From Rhodococcus sp. 1163 (GTDB lineage Bacteria; Actinomycetota; Actinomycetes; Mycobacteriales; Mycobacteriaceae): DNA of 64,000 nt. The stretch is from assembly GCF_002091985.1 (NCBI RefSeq), contig NZ_MKKX01000003.1, positions 1 through 64,000 of the forward strand, written 5' to 3'. Under the pieces are notes generated by a model. It was not told the DNA's origin. It did no database searches and worked only from the letters and a program-made list of their open reading frames with translations. Each line of letters begins with the position of its first letter. The first letter of the stretch is position 1. This document shows positions 38,105 through 47,130 of this stretch, piece by piece. The translations under genes and the position numbers were made by a program.

Positions 38105-39701
38105 GGGTCGCCTCCCTACGTGAGACCTGAAGTACACGTAGGGAGGCGACCAGGCCGAAGACGAGGAATACGAGCGCGGCAAACAATGCCCACTGAGTCG
38201 CGGAAGCGAAAGCCTCGGACAACTGCCGGACGATCTCGTCGGGAGCGTGGCTTTCGCGCAATCCGCTGATCGCGCCACCCGCGGATTCTCGAGTGGCATC
38301 GGCGAACTTCTCCGCCGGACCTTCGATCCCGCCGAGATAGTGGGCCAGCCCCACCGACAGCACGGCGCCGACTACCGCAGAACCGAGCGCCGAGCCAACT
38401 TGCCGGACGGTGCTCTGCGTGGCAGAACCTTGCCCCGACAGGTCCACCGGGATATCGGCCAGGACGGTGCTGGTGAGTTGCGCGGATGCCAGGCCGAGGC
38501 CCACGCCGTAGATCACCAGCACAGCTCCGATCGTGACGGGGGAGGTGTCTGCGCTGAGGACCACAGCGAGGACCAGCACGCCGATGATCTCGAGCGCGAC
38601 GCCGACAACGACCGTGCCGGCCGCGCCGATCAGGGCAGCCAGGTGCCGTGCCATGGTGCCGGAGAGAAATGCGCCGGCTGCCATTGTCGCGAGTACGAAC
38701 CCCGCTCCGAGGGTGCCGAGACCGATGGCGTTGATAAGGAACAGTGGCAGCGCGAAGATCAGGCCGAACTCGCCGACCGCAATCATCATCGCGGCTACGT
38801 TCCCCCAGCTGAAGGTGGGGGTGAAGAAGATGTGCAGATCCAGCAGCGCCGACCGAGCGACCCTGGCACGGTGTCGTTCCCAGAAGACGAACAGCGTCAG
38901 CGCGACGGCGGCTACGAGCAACAAGACCGGCACGATCGAGATGGGCTTGTCCGTCGACCATGTCATGCCGAAAAGACTCAGGTCTTGGATGGGCTGCCAC
39001 CAACCGAGGGAACTGCCTTCGATTATCGCGAAGACCAGCGCACCGAAACCGATCGCGCTGAGCAACAGCCCATCCATGTCGAAGCCGGGGCGGTTGTCAC
39101 TGGAGCGGGTCTCTGGGACGACGACCACCGCCGCGATTATCAAGACAACGCCGATGGGGACGTTGACGTAGAAGATCCATTGCCAGCTGAACGTGCTGGT
39201 GAGCCAGCCTCCGAGCAGCGGACCGATTGCGGCGGCGCCGGCCATGACCGCACCCCAGACACCGAACGCGGCGGCCCGATCCTTGCCTCGAAAAGTCGCG
39301 TTGACCGTAGAAAGTGTGGATGGAAGTATGCACGCTCCGCCGACGCCCTGAAGTGCACGCGCTGAGATGAGCATCTCCGCGCTGCCGGACTTCGCGGCCC
39401 ACAAGCTGCCGGCCAGAAACAGAGCGATACCGACGATAAAAATGTTGCGCCTGCCCAGGCGGTCACCAAGATTGCCGGTGGTCAGCAGTAGTGCGGCGAA
39501 CACAATCGAGTAGAGCGAGTTCACCCACTGTGCGTCGGTGATATTCAGGCCCAGGTCGTCGATGATCGTCGGGAGGGAGACTGCGACGATCGTGCCGTCC
39601 ATGACGACCATCGCCAGGCCCAACGCGAGGACGACGAGCCCCCACCACTTCGATACGCGTGGAGCAGCAGGCGCCGCAACGGCCGTTTCGCTTTTCTTCA
39701 C
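38079..39701 (-). CDS. DHA2-type (EmrB/QacA) drug exporter
   Basis: 540 residues with 14 predicted transmembrane segments. MDGTIVAVSLPTI (motif D1) lies in helix 1, GDRLGRRNIF in the loop between helices 2 and 3, and ALQGVGGACILPSTLS in helix 4. It exports drugs or metabolites using the proton gradient. On the minus strand it follows the CEOS-type dehydrogenase by 136 bases. The last 24 codons overlap a strong hairpin and the small desaturase-linked gene. Substrate unknown. Confidence 0.9.
   Translation of the reverse strand: MKKSETAVAAPAAPRVSKWWGLVVLALGLAMVVMDGTIVAVSLPTIIDDLGLNITDAQWVNSLYSIVFAALLLTTGNLGDRLGRRNIFIVGIALFLAGSLWAAKSGSAEMLISARALQGVGGACILPSTLSTVNATFRGKDRAAAFGVWGAVMAGAAAIGPLLGGWLTSTFSWQWIFYVNVPIGVVLIIAAVVVVPETRSSDNRPGFDMDGLLLSAIGFGALVFAIIEGSSLGWWQPIQDLSLFGMTWSTDKPISIVPVLLLVAAVALTLFVFWERHRARVARSALLDLHIFFTPTFSWGNVAAMMIAVGEFGLIFALPLFLINAIGLGTLGAGFVLATMAAGAFLSGTMARHLAALIGAAGTVVVGVALEIIGVLVLAVVLSADTSPVTIGAVLVIYGVGLGLASAQLTSTVLADIPVDLSGQGSATQSTVRQVGSALGSAVVGAVLSVGLAHYLGGIEGPAEKFADATRESAGGAISGLRESHAPDEIVRQLSEAFASATQWALFAALVFLVFGLVASLRVLQVSRREATLSGSRTLR
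38106..38151. terminator. 17-bp perfect hairpin between convergent genes
   Basis: Arms at 38106-38122 and 38135-38151 are exact reverse complements, 17 bp long, around a 12-base loop. It starts two bases after the stop of the small plus-strand gene and can terminate it. For the minus strand it lies inside the last codons of the exporter, upstream of that gene's stop, so it cannot be an ordinary terminator there unless the reading frame is to be ended late. Confidence 0.7.
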
Positions 39702-39837
39702 GGTGTCACACTATGTCTCGCAGCAATAGCCGCGCATCAACCGAAAGTTGTAACCCTGACGCGCGTTCGACGTGGTTGGGGCTCGACACCACGACCACAC
39801 CTCCCGCGCATCGGTCCGCGAAGATCGCGGGAAAAGG

Positions 39838-40980
39838 CTACACAGCGGGGTGTGGGTACTCCGGACTGCGATGTTGGAACGCAAGGATGTTGGGGTTGGC
39901 AATTACGCCCTCGCGAATCTCGATTGCCTTCCTTATCGTTTCGTCACTGTCCCACGACGTCGGCCCGTCCAAGACGATACGAAGATAGGGGAGAAGCGAT
40001 TCGCTGACTTCCCAGGTAGCAGAGTCCCAAAGATAAGACGGACTGTGGTCGACTGCGTAGTACCGGACGTTGTCGCCGACGGTGAACATGGGTTCGGTGA
40101 ACGATGTCGGCCGGGCCCATTCGAACCCCATTCCCTCGTCGCACGACACGTCGACAACGAGCGTTCCCGGATTGATCGACGGTAAGTCGTCGTTCATCAG
40201 GAATGTCAACGGCGCGTTGGTGTCCTGCAGTACGCAGTTGACGATGATGTCGTGATCGCCGAGGAACCCGGACAGTGGCACCCTGCCGGTTTCGGTCAGG
40301 GCGCGGCTGCGGCGCGGATTGTTGCCGTCCAAGTCGAAATTGACGATGCGTGCGGAATGAATGGGTGAACTGACAGCGGTTACTCCGCGCTGGGTGAGGA
40401 CGTCCACATCGTGAATGCCATGCGCGTTGAGTGCCGTGACAGCGCCGCGAGCAGTTGCTCCGAAACCTATGACTGCGGCGCGAAGTCGGCGGCCGTAGTC
40501 CCCGGTGACCCCGACGAGCTGCATCGCATGAAGGACGGAGCAGTATCCGGCGAGCTCATTGTTCTTGTGGAAGACGTGAAGGTTGAACCAACCCTCCGAG
40601 GTCCAATGATTCATCGCCTCGAACGCGATGAGGGTGAGCTTCCGATCGATAGCGATCTGCGTCAACTTCTCGTCCTGCACGCAGTGCGGCCACCCCCATA
40701 GAACTTGACCGTGTCGCAGCGTCTCGAGGTCCTCGGCAAGTGGCTTGGGGAGCAGAATCACGTCGCATTCGGCGACGAGTTCTTCACGAGTACGAATGCC
40801 TGCGACGAGAGTGTCGAGATGGGCGTCGGAGATTCCGAACGGCTCGCCGTACCCAGCCTCGAAGTACATTCGAGCTCTGAGGTCGGCGGCGATGCGATCG
40901 AGGTGGAGTGGGTGGATCGGAAGTCGGCGTTCGTTCGGCTTACTCGACCGTGACGTGACGCCGAGGGTGAGCTGGTGCAC
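39838..40980 (-). CDS. N5-(carboxyethyl)ornithine synthase-like dehydrogenase
   Basis: 380 residues of the alanine dehydrogenase/transhydrogenase superfamily. The N-terminal substrate domain has KPNERRLPIHP and LLPKPLAEDL. The NAD(P) domain has AAVIGFGATARGAVTALNAHG near residue 172 and VVDVSCDEGMGFEWA. The closest named group is CEOS, which reductively joins pyruvate to ornithine or lysine side chains. Whether that is the reaction here is not certain. An inverted repeat lies just upstream and an exporter gene downstream. Confidence 0.78.
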   Translation of the reverse strand: MHQLTLGVTSRSSKPNERRLPIHPLHLDRIAADLRARMYFEAGYGEPFGISDAHLDTLVAGIRTREELVAECDVILLPKPLAEDLETLRHGQVLWGWPHCVQDEKLTQIAIDRKLTLIAFEAMNHWTSEGWFNLHVFHKNNELAGYCSVLHAMQLVGVTGDYGRRLRAAVIGFGATARGAVTALNAHGIHDVDVLTQRGVTAVSSPIHSARIVNFDLDGNNPRRSRALTETGRVPLSGFLGDHDIIVNCVLQDTNAPLTFLMNDDLPSINPGTLVVDVSCDEGMGFEWARPTSFTEPMFTVGDNVRYYAVDHSPSYLWDSATWEVSESLLPYLRIVLDGPTSWDSDETIRKAIEIREGVIANPNILAFQHRSPEYPHPAV

Positions 40981-40992
40981 TGTGGCCCCTTC

Positions 40993-41010
40993 GGTTGACC
41001 TCAGTCAACC
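40993..41010. promoter_or_regulatory. Perfect inverted repeat upstream of the CEOS-like gene
   Basis: GGTTGAC and GTCAACC flank four bases, 13 to 30 bases upstream of the CEOS-like start. The TTGAC...GTCAA form is typical of operators for Lrp- or GntR-type regulators. It could instead act as a short terminator for tRNA-Arg, whose 3' end is at 41043, since both run on the minus strand. Confidence 0.5.
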
Positions 41011-41042
41011 ACAATCCGACATGCTCACTCCGCGTCTGAAAG

Positions 41043-41115
41043 TGCCCCCGGCAGGATTCGAACCTGCGACCAATGGATTAGAAGGCCATTGCTCTATCCC
41101 CTGAGCTACGGAGGC
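41043..41115 (-). tRNA. tRNA-Arg (anticodon TCT)
   Basis: The minus strand folds as a cloverleaf. Acceptor strands are GCCTCCG/CGGGGGC, the D-arm is GCTC/GAGC, and the anticodon loop is CTTCTAA with anticodon TCT at 41082-41080. The T-arm contains GCAGGTTCGAATCCTGC and the discriminator is A. The anticodon stem has one C-T mismatch next to the loop. CCA is not encoded. Confidence 0.95.
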
Positions 41116-41297
41116 GTGGCGCGGACAGCGGAAAAGGCATCCGTCCGAGCACGGTGCATGAGTCTACATTCCGTGTAGCAACGTGATCCGCATGGAGGGG
41201 TTTGCCTCGTGGTGCAGGCCACACGATCTACGACGGCTCGTAGGAGTTGCGGGCGCTGGCTTTCCCGCCGCGGCATGGACCTCCTACTCTGGAGGGC

Positions 41298-43367
41298 ATG
41301 GCAGCACCGGAAGTGGATCGGACCGAAACCTCGAGCACGGCTGGAGCCGACGCTGATAGTGGGGCCAGGTCCAAAGATTCCCCGGGGTCGGCGACGACGT
41401 CCGTGTTCGTTGCCGCAGGCGCGATAGCCGGCATTGTCGCGGCGCTGGTGGTGACCCTGTCTGCATCGGACGCGTTGGTCCTGCTCGGCATCCCGGATCC
41501 AGGCCCGGCCACGGTCTACGGACTTCCTGCGGTACGCGCGATCGGTGAGGTCGCTGTGTCCATTGCCATCGGCTCCTTCTTGCTCGCGGCGTTCTTGGTT
41601 CCGCCGCAGAAGAACGGGGTGCTCGACGTCGGTGGCTATCGGGCGGTCCGCACTGGATCTGTGGCAGCGATCGTCTGGGCCGCGTGCGCACTGGTGCTCG
41701 TTCCGCTGACCCTGTCCGATACTTCGGGTCAACCGTTCACCACGGCGATCCAACCGAGCAACCTGTGGGTCGCGCTCGAACAGGTCGAGATCGCCAGTGC
41801 ATGGCGCTGGACGGCGATCCTGGCGGTGCTCCTGGCAATCGCATCGCGGGCAGTGTTGAAGTGGTCGTGGACACCGCTACTTCTCGTGTTTGCGCTCGGT
41901 ACGTTGATGCCGATCGCTGCCACCGGCCATTCGTCTTCGGGCGGATCGCACGACTATGCAACCAACAGCCTGATCCTGCATCTCGTTGCGGCGACGCTCT
42001 GGGCGGGCGGACTTTTCGCAGTATTGACTCACGCACGGCGTAAGGGCGCGCACACCGACGTCGCGACTCGAAGGTTCTCGACGATCGCAACCGTGTGTTT
42101 CGTGGTGATGGCCGTCAGTGGTGTCATCAACGCACTCGTTCGAGTATCGGTCTCGAACCTGTTCGATTCGACGTACGGCCTGCTGGTCCTCGGGAAGATC
42201 ACGGCGTTGACGGTGCTTGGATTCTTCGGGTGGATCCAGCGGCGTAGGTCGCTTCCCGCTCTGGCTGCCGATCCCGAGTCTCGTGGAGCGCTCATCCGAT
42301 TCGCGGGCGGTGAGGTACTCGTCTTCGCTGCGACGATCGGCCTTGCCGTCGGACTCGGTCGCACACCTCCGCCTGCGGACATCGATCCGAATCTTTCGCT
42401 TACCGAGGCCGCGCTGGGTTACAACCTGGGCGGACCACCGACCTTCGCGCGTCTGGCATTCGACTGGCGATTCGATCTGATCTTCGGTACCGCGTCGATA
42501 CTGCTCGCCGTGATGTATCTGCTCGGCGTCCGTCGGCTGCGGAAACGAGGAGACACGTGGCCGATGGGCCGCACTGTTGCGTTCATGCTCGGCTGCCTGA
42601 CCTTGTTGATCGCAACGTCTTCCGGGGTCGGCAAGTACTCGTCTGCGGTATTCAGTGTGCACATGGGTGGGCACATGGCGCTGTCGATGCTTGCCCCGGT
42701 TCTGCTGGCGCTCGGTGGCGCGCTGACACTGGCGTTACGCGCTCTGCCGGCAGCAGGGAAAAACGGAATTCCTGGGTTGCGGGAATGGCTGTTGATCGGT
42801 CTGCACAGCAAAGTCTCCCGATTCCTCACCCAACCGATAGTTGCCGCAGTGCTGTTCGTCGGCGGCTTCTACGTGCTCTACCTAGGTGGGATCTTCGGTG
42901 CTGTCCTCGACAACCACACAGCTCACTTGTTGATGAACGCACACTTCATCCTCAGCGGCTACCTCTTCTACTGGGTGGTCATCGGAGTCGATCCGTCGCC
43001 GAGGCCGATTCAACCCATCACCAAGCTCGCGATGGTGTTCGGGTCGCTGCCGTTCCACGCGTTCTTCGGTGTGGCGCTGATGAGCCAGGCCACGGTGATG
43101 GGTGGCTGGTTCTACCGCTCCCTCGGACTCGACTGGAACGCAGATCTGCTCGGCGACCAGCAATTGGGCGGCGGCATAGCCTGGGCGACGGGCGAAATAC
43201 CGCTCGTCCTCGTCATGCTCTCGCTGCTCATCCAGTGGTCCCGCAGTGACACCCGAAACGCGACGCGTTCCGATCGTGCCGCCGAACGCGATCACGACGC
43301 CGATCTGGCGGCCCACAACGCCATGTTCGCCGAGCTCGCGAAGCGTGATCGCGAAAGCGGACTCTGA
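41298..43367 (+). CDS. CopD-CtaG fusion, copper import/cytochrome oxidase assembly
   Basis: 689 residues from the ATG at 41298 with GGAGG just ahead. About 15 hydrophobic segments. The first half (about 40-340) is a CopD-type copper permease with SSGGSHDYATNSLILHLVAATLWAGGLF. The second half (about 380-640) is a Caa3_CtaG domain with VHMGGHMALSMLAP and NAHFILSGYLFYW, rich in conserved His and Met for copper. Mycobacterial Rv0102 has the same fusion. It probably delivers copper to the aa3 oxidase. Confidence 0.9.
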   Translation: MAAPEVDRTETSSTAGADADSGARSKDSPGSATTSVFVAAGAIAGIVAALVVTLSASDALVLLGIPDPGPATVYGLPAVRAIGEVAVSIAIGSFLLAAFLVPPQKNGVLDVGGYRAVRTGSVAAIVWAACALVLVPLTLSDTSGQPFTTAIQPSNLWVALEQVEIASAWRWTAILAVLLAIASRAVLKWSWTPLLLVFALGTLMPIAATGHSSSGGSHDYATNSLILHLVAATLWAGGLFAVLTHARRKGAHTDVATRRFSTIATVCFVVMAVSGVINALVRVSVSNLFDSTYGLLVLGKITALTVLGFFGWIQRRRSLPALAADPESRGALIRFAGGEVLVFAATIGLAVGLGRTPPPADIDPNLSLTEAALGYNLGGPPTFARLAFDWRFDLIFGTASILLAVMYLLGVRRLRKRGDTWPMGRTVAFMLGCLTLLIATSSGVGKYSSAVFSVHMGGHMALSMLAPVLLALGGALTLALRALPAAGKNGIPGLREWLLIGLHSKVSRFLTQPIVAAVLFVGGFYVLYLGGIFGAVLDNHTAHLLMNAHFILSGYLFYWVVIGVDPSPRPIQPITKLAMVFGSLPFHAFFGVALMSQATVMGGWFYRSLGLDWNADLLGDQQLGGGIAWATGEIPLVLVMLSLLIQWSRSDTRNATRSDRAAERDHDADLAAHNAMFAELAKRDRESGL

Positions 43368-43379
43368 TTTTTCTCGAGC

Positions 43380-43805
43380 TCACCAGGCCGCGGTGATCTT
43401 GTCGAGGATCCGAGCCAACTGCTCGCGTTCTTCGGCATCGAGCGTGTCGAACAGTTCGGTGGCGACAGCCCGACGTGCGGAGTCGATCGCGCCGAGCTGG
43501 GTGCGCCCGGAGTCTGTCAAAGAGACCAGTACGGCGCGTCGGTCCTGCGGGTCCGGTTCACGGATCACCAGCGCCGCGGCTTCGAGCGAGTCGACGATGT
43601 CCGTCGCCGAGCGTGCCACGATGCGCAACCGGTCGGCGAGAGCGCGTAAGCGCATCGGCTGCCCTTCGCGGGCAAGGACGTGAAGGGCGCGAGATTGCGA
43701 CGGATTCAGACCGAACGGCTCGAGCGCATTCATGTGGGTGTGGCGTATCCGCCGTGCGACTGCCATGAACGAATCGGCGATGGTCGGGCTGTCTCCCGTA
43801 GGCAT
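43380..43805 (-). CDS. MarR family regulator
   Basis: 141 residues with a winged helix. LRALADRLRIVARSATDIVDSLE is the recognition region near residues 55-78, and the wing is REPDPQDRRAVLVSLTDSGR. The gene is divergent from an ABC exporter gene 82 bases away, with a 15-base palindrome between, so it very likely represses the exporter until a ligand binds. Confidence 0.92.
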   Translation of the reverse strand: MPTGDSPTIADSFMAVARRIRHTHMNALEPFGLNPSQSRALHVLAREGQPMRLRALADRLRIVARSATDIVDSLEAAALVIREPDPQDRRAVLVSLTDSGRTQLGAIDSARRAVATELFDTLDAEEREQLARILDKITAAW

Positions 43806-43832
43806 GACCGAAGCATAGCCTCATTGCCGACA

Positions 43833-43847
43833 ACCTCATAATGAGGT
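43833..43847. promoter_or_regulatory. MarR operator
   Basis: ACCTCAT and ATGAGGT are perfect arms around a single base, between the divergent MarR gene (start 43805) and ABC exporter (start 43888). A further half site, TAGCCTCAT, lies at 43816-43824. Size and position fit a MarR dimer site. Confidence 0.7.
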
Positions 43848-43887
43848 AGCCTCTGCATTATGTCGTTCATCGAACCTGGAGGTCTTC

Positions 43888-45708
43888 TTGGTACGCCCAC
43901 TCACGAAATCTGCGGTAACCGCTCCTGACACCGGGCCGCTCACCGATCCAGCCCCCGTCGGCCGCGTGCTCGCACTCTTCCGTCCCTACCGAGCACGTAT
44001 CGCTGTCGTCACCGCGATCATCGTCTTCAGTGCAGTCATCGCACTGGCCTCACCTCTACTTCTCCGCGAATTGCTCGACCATGCCATTCCTGATCGCGAC
44101 GTCACCCTCGTCACGCTGATCGCCGTCGGCATGATCGCAGTCGCCATCGTCACCAACACGCTCGGCGTCGTGCAGACCTGGATGTCCAACGGCGTCGGCC
44201 AGAAGCTCATGCACGACCTGCGTGTCTCCGTCTACGCACATTTGCAGAAGCAGTCACTCGGCTTCTTCGCCCGTACCCGCACCGGCGAAGTGCAGTCTCG
44301 GATCGCCAACGACATCGGTGGAATGCAATCCGTTGTCACCAATACCGCGACGTCGATAGCCCAGAACGCCACCACCGTGGCAGCGACCGTCGTCGCACTA
44401 TTTCTCCTCGACTGGCGTCTGGCGCTGTTTTCGCTGGTGATCCTGCCCGTCTTCGTCCGAATAGCACGTCGTATCGGCAACGAGCGCCGAAAGATCTCGG
44501 TCACCAGACAGAGACTGCTCGGAGAACTCTCCGTGCAGATCGAAGAATCCCTGTCTGTCAGTGGCATTCTGCTCGGCAAGACCACCGGATCCGCGCACGT
44601 GCTGACCGATCGGTTCGCCAGCCGGTCCGACGAAGTCGCCGATGTCGAACTCAAAGCGATGATGGCCGGTAAATGGCGAATGGCCAGCATGCAGATCAGC
44701 TTCGCGATCATGCCCGCCCTCGTGTACTGGTTCGCCGGCGTGACCATTGGAAACGGAAGCGCACTGACCGTGGGCACGCTCGTCGCGTTCACCACGTTGC
44801 AGACCCAACTCTTCCGACCGACCATGCAGCTGCTCGGCACGGGTGTCGAAGTGCAGAGCTCGTTGGCGTTGTTCGGCCGGGTATTCGAGTATCTCGACCT
44901 GCCGATCGACATCGCCGAACCGAAGGACCCCAAGGTTCTGTCGAGACAGGACGTACGCGGCGACGTCGCATTCGACCATGTGAGCTTCTCCTACACCGAG
45001 GCCTCACAGCCGACATTGACCGACATCGACGTCGAGGTCCCAGCAGGGAGCACATTGGCCCTGGTCGGATCGACAGGCTCGGGTAAAACCACACTCGGGT
45101 ACCTCGCTGCGAGGCTTCACGACCCGACGTCCGGACGGATCACCATCGACGGCGTCGACCTTCGGGATCTGCAGACCACGACCGTGGCCGAACTCGTCGG
45201 CGTCGTATCGCAGGAGACGTACCTGTTCCATGCGTCGATCCGCGAGAATCTCCGGTTCGCCAAACCTGAGGCAACCGATGCCGAGATCGAACACGCGGCC
45301 CGGATAGCCCAGATCCACGACTTCATCACCGCACTGGACGAGGGATACGACACGCTGGTGGGGGAGCGTGGATACCGATTCTCCGGTGGGGAGAAGCAGC
45401 GACTCGCCATCGCCAGGACCGTCCTGCGCAACCCGCCGATTCTCGTACTCGACGAGGCGACCAGCGCGCTCGACACTCGGACCGAGCGTGCGCTACAAGA
45501 CGCCCTCGACGAACTCATGGCGGGACGCACCACGATCCTCATCGCGCACCGGCTCTCGACCGTACGATCCGCGGACCGCATCGCAGTTCTCGGCAGCGGT
45601 CGAATCCTCGAATCCGGTACCCACGACGAGCTGATGGCATCGGAGAGTCACTATGCCGAACTCGTCCACGCATCGAAAGCCGCGAACTCGGAGCAAATTG
45701 CGGCGTAA
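43888..45708 (+). CDS. ABC exporter, fused permease-ATPase (ABCB type)
   Basis: 606 residues from a TTG with GGAGG five bases ahead. Six transmembrane segments lie in about 35-330. The nucleotide-binding domain has Walker A VGSTGSGKTTLGYL, Q-loop VSQETYLF, signature FSGGEKQRLAIA, Walker B ILVLDEATSALD and the switch His in LIAHRLSTV. It works as a homodimer or with a partner not seen here, exporting a drug or lipid. Control by the divergent MarR is likely. Confidence 0.93.
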   Translation: MVRPLTKSAVTAPDTGPLTDPAPVGRVLALFRPYRARIAVVTAIIVFSAVIALASPLLLRELLDHAIPDRDVTLVTLIAVGMIAVAIVTNTLGVVQTWMSNGVGQKLMHDLRVSVYAHLQKQSLGFFARTRTGEVQSRIANDIGGMQSVVTNTATSIAQNATTVAATVVALFLLDWRLALFSLVILPVFVRIARRIGNERRKISVTRQRLLGELSVQIEESLSVSGILLGKTTGSAHVLTDRFASRSDEVADVELKAMMAGKWRMASMQISFAIMPALVYWFAGVTIGNGSALTVGTLVAFTTLQTQLFRPTMQLLGTGVEVQSSLALFGRVFEYLDLPIDIAEPKDPKVLSRQDVRGDVAFDHVSFSYTEASQPTLTDIDVEVPAGSTLALVGSTGSGKTTLGYLAARLHDPTSGRITIDGVDLRDLQTTTVAELVGVVSQETYLFHASIRENLRFAKPEATDAEIEHAARIAQIHDFITALDEGYDTLVGERGYRFSGGEKQRLAIARTVLRNPPILVLDEATSALDTRTERALQDALDELMAGRTTILIAHRLSTVRSADRIAVLGSGRILESGTHDELMASESHYAELVHASKAANSEQIAA

Positions 45709-45746
45709 CCCGTCCGCGACCCCCGACTGCGAAGGCGAGGAATGCA

Positions 45747-46373
45747 TTGTTTTTCACTGTGGAACGTCGCGTCGACGCCCTGATCGAGGTCAAACGATCG
45801 AAATTCCTCGCGGTGGTCGAACGCGCAGCGTCGGAAGAAGCAGCGCGAGCAGTGATCGCTACAGCCCGTTCGGCCAATCCTGTTGCTCGACATCACTGTT
45901 CGGCATTCATCGTCGGTGACGTGCCGGGCAATCTGATCCTTCGGACGAACGACGACGGGGAACCGAGCGGTACTGCGGGTGGCCCGATGCTCGACGTCCT
46001 CCTCGGGCGTGAGATGACCAATGTCGTTGCCGTCGTGACTCGTTGGTTCGGTGGCGTCAAACTCGGCACCGGCGGGCTGGCCCGGGCCTACGGAGATGCG
46101 GTCACGCACGCACTCGAGAACGCCCGACTCCTGCGGCGCGAGCGCCGTGAACTGTTGCAGGTCCAACTGGACTACACAGAGGTCGGCCGAGTCGAATCGG
46201 AACTTCGGGTGCGGGGCATCGGCATCGTGTCCATCGACTATCGCTCTCGCGCGGTGATGACGGTTCAAGTCGAGGACGTCGACGCCGTGATCGGCATGCT
46301 GGCCGGGCTGACCGGCGGAACGGCCCGTCCCGAGGTCGTCGGGCACACATATGCAGAGTCCGCGCTCCTCTAA
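45747..46373 (+). CDS. YigZ/IMPACT family protein
   Basis: 208 residues from a TTG (GGCGAGG upstream). The N-terminal UPF0029 domain reads VKRSKFLAVVERA, then NDDGEPSGTAGGPMLDVL, then VTRWFGGVKLGTGGLARAYG, all hallmark segments. The C-terminal 70 residues form the DUF1949 ferredoxin-like domain. The bacterial role is unclear; the eukaryotic relative IMPACT acts on translation control. It follows the ABC exporter by 38 bases. Confidence 0.9.
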   Translation: MFFTVERRVDALIEVKRSKFLAVVERAASEEAARAVIATARSANPVARHHCSAFIVGDVPGNLILRTNDDGEPSGTAGGPMLDVLLGREMTNVVAVVTRWFGGVKLGTGGLARAYGDAVTHALENARLLRRERRELLQVQLDYTEVGRVESELRVRGIGIVSIDYRSRAVMTVQVEDVDAVIGMLAGLTGGTARPEVVGHTYAESALL

Positions 46374-46567
46374 CACGCTCGACCGACACACTGACGCCCG
46401 AAACCCCGTCGTAAACGGCTGTTGTCCACAACCCGGGCACCTATCCACAGATGTCGATTCCCACCACATTTCGCCCGCAGCTCACGGCAAAGTCGGTGTC
46501 CTCGGATCGGCGCCCGCCGAACCGGATCGTCGAACAGACAGATGACCGAACAGCAAGGGGACGGACG

Positions 46568-47053
46568 ATGTACGAGGCGCAATGTGCGGTTGTAGGGACA
46601 GTCATCACCAATCCGATCAAGAGACAGACAGCGTCCGGTGACGAAGTACTGAACTTCCGGATGGCCAGCAATGTGCGACGGCAGGACCGAGCTACCGGTG
46701 AATGGGGCGACGGCGGCACGCTCTATCTCGGTGTCACCTGCTGGCGACGGCTCGTCAAGGGCGTCGGCGGATCGCTGATGAAGGGCGACCCGGTGGTGGC
46801 CTACGGACAGCTCAGGACGAACGAATACACCACCCGAGACGGCGCCGAACGGTCCGACCTCGAGATGACGGCCAGCGCCGTCGGCCCTGACCTCGCCCGC
46901 TGCATCGTCACGATCGAGCGCGCACGACCCGTGGCGGTACCGCAGGAGGAACCGGACGAGACACACGACGAAGGAATCGACACCTTCGACGAGCACGAAG
47001 ACCTCGACGAAGATGCCGTTTCCGAGCCGATCGAACACGCCGCGGCGGTGTAG
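46568..47053 (+). CDS. ssb: Single-stranded DNA-binding protein (second SSB, Rv2478c-like)
   Basis: 161 residues from the ATG at 46568 (AAGGGG upstream). An OB-fold domain (about 1-110; VVGTVITNPIKRQTASGDEVLNFRM, CWRRLVKGVGGSLMKGDPVVAYGQ) is followed by an acidic tail. The tail lacks the usual DDDIPF tip, ending in EHAAAV, so it may not recruit SSB partners. It matches the SsbB-type paralogue that in mycobacteria lies next to ettA. Confidence 0.88.
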   Translation: MYEAQCAVVGTVITNPIKRQTASGDEVLNFRMASNVRRQDRATGEWGDGGTLYLGVTCWRRLVKGVGGSLMKGDPVVAYGQLRTNEYTTRDGAERSDLEMTASAVGPDLARCIVTIERARPVAVPQEEPDETHDEGIDTFDEHEDLDEDAVSEPIEHAAAV

Positions 47054-47067
47054 CCGAACATCACCCG

Positions 47068-47102
47068 TGTCGGGCCCGAGCGAAACCCATTCGGGCCCGA
47101 CA
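47068..47102. terminator. 12-bp GC-rich hairpin after ssb
   Basis: TGTCGGGCCCGA and TCGGGCCCGACA are perfect complements around an 11-base loop, 15 bases after the ssb stop. There is no run of T after it, as is usual in actinobacteria. Confidence 0.7.
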
Positions 47103-47130
47103 GTTCGTCGTCGATCGCTATCGTTACCGC

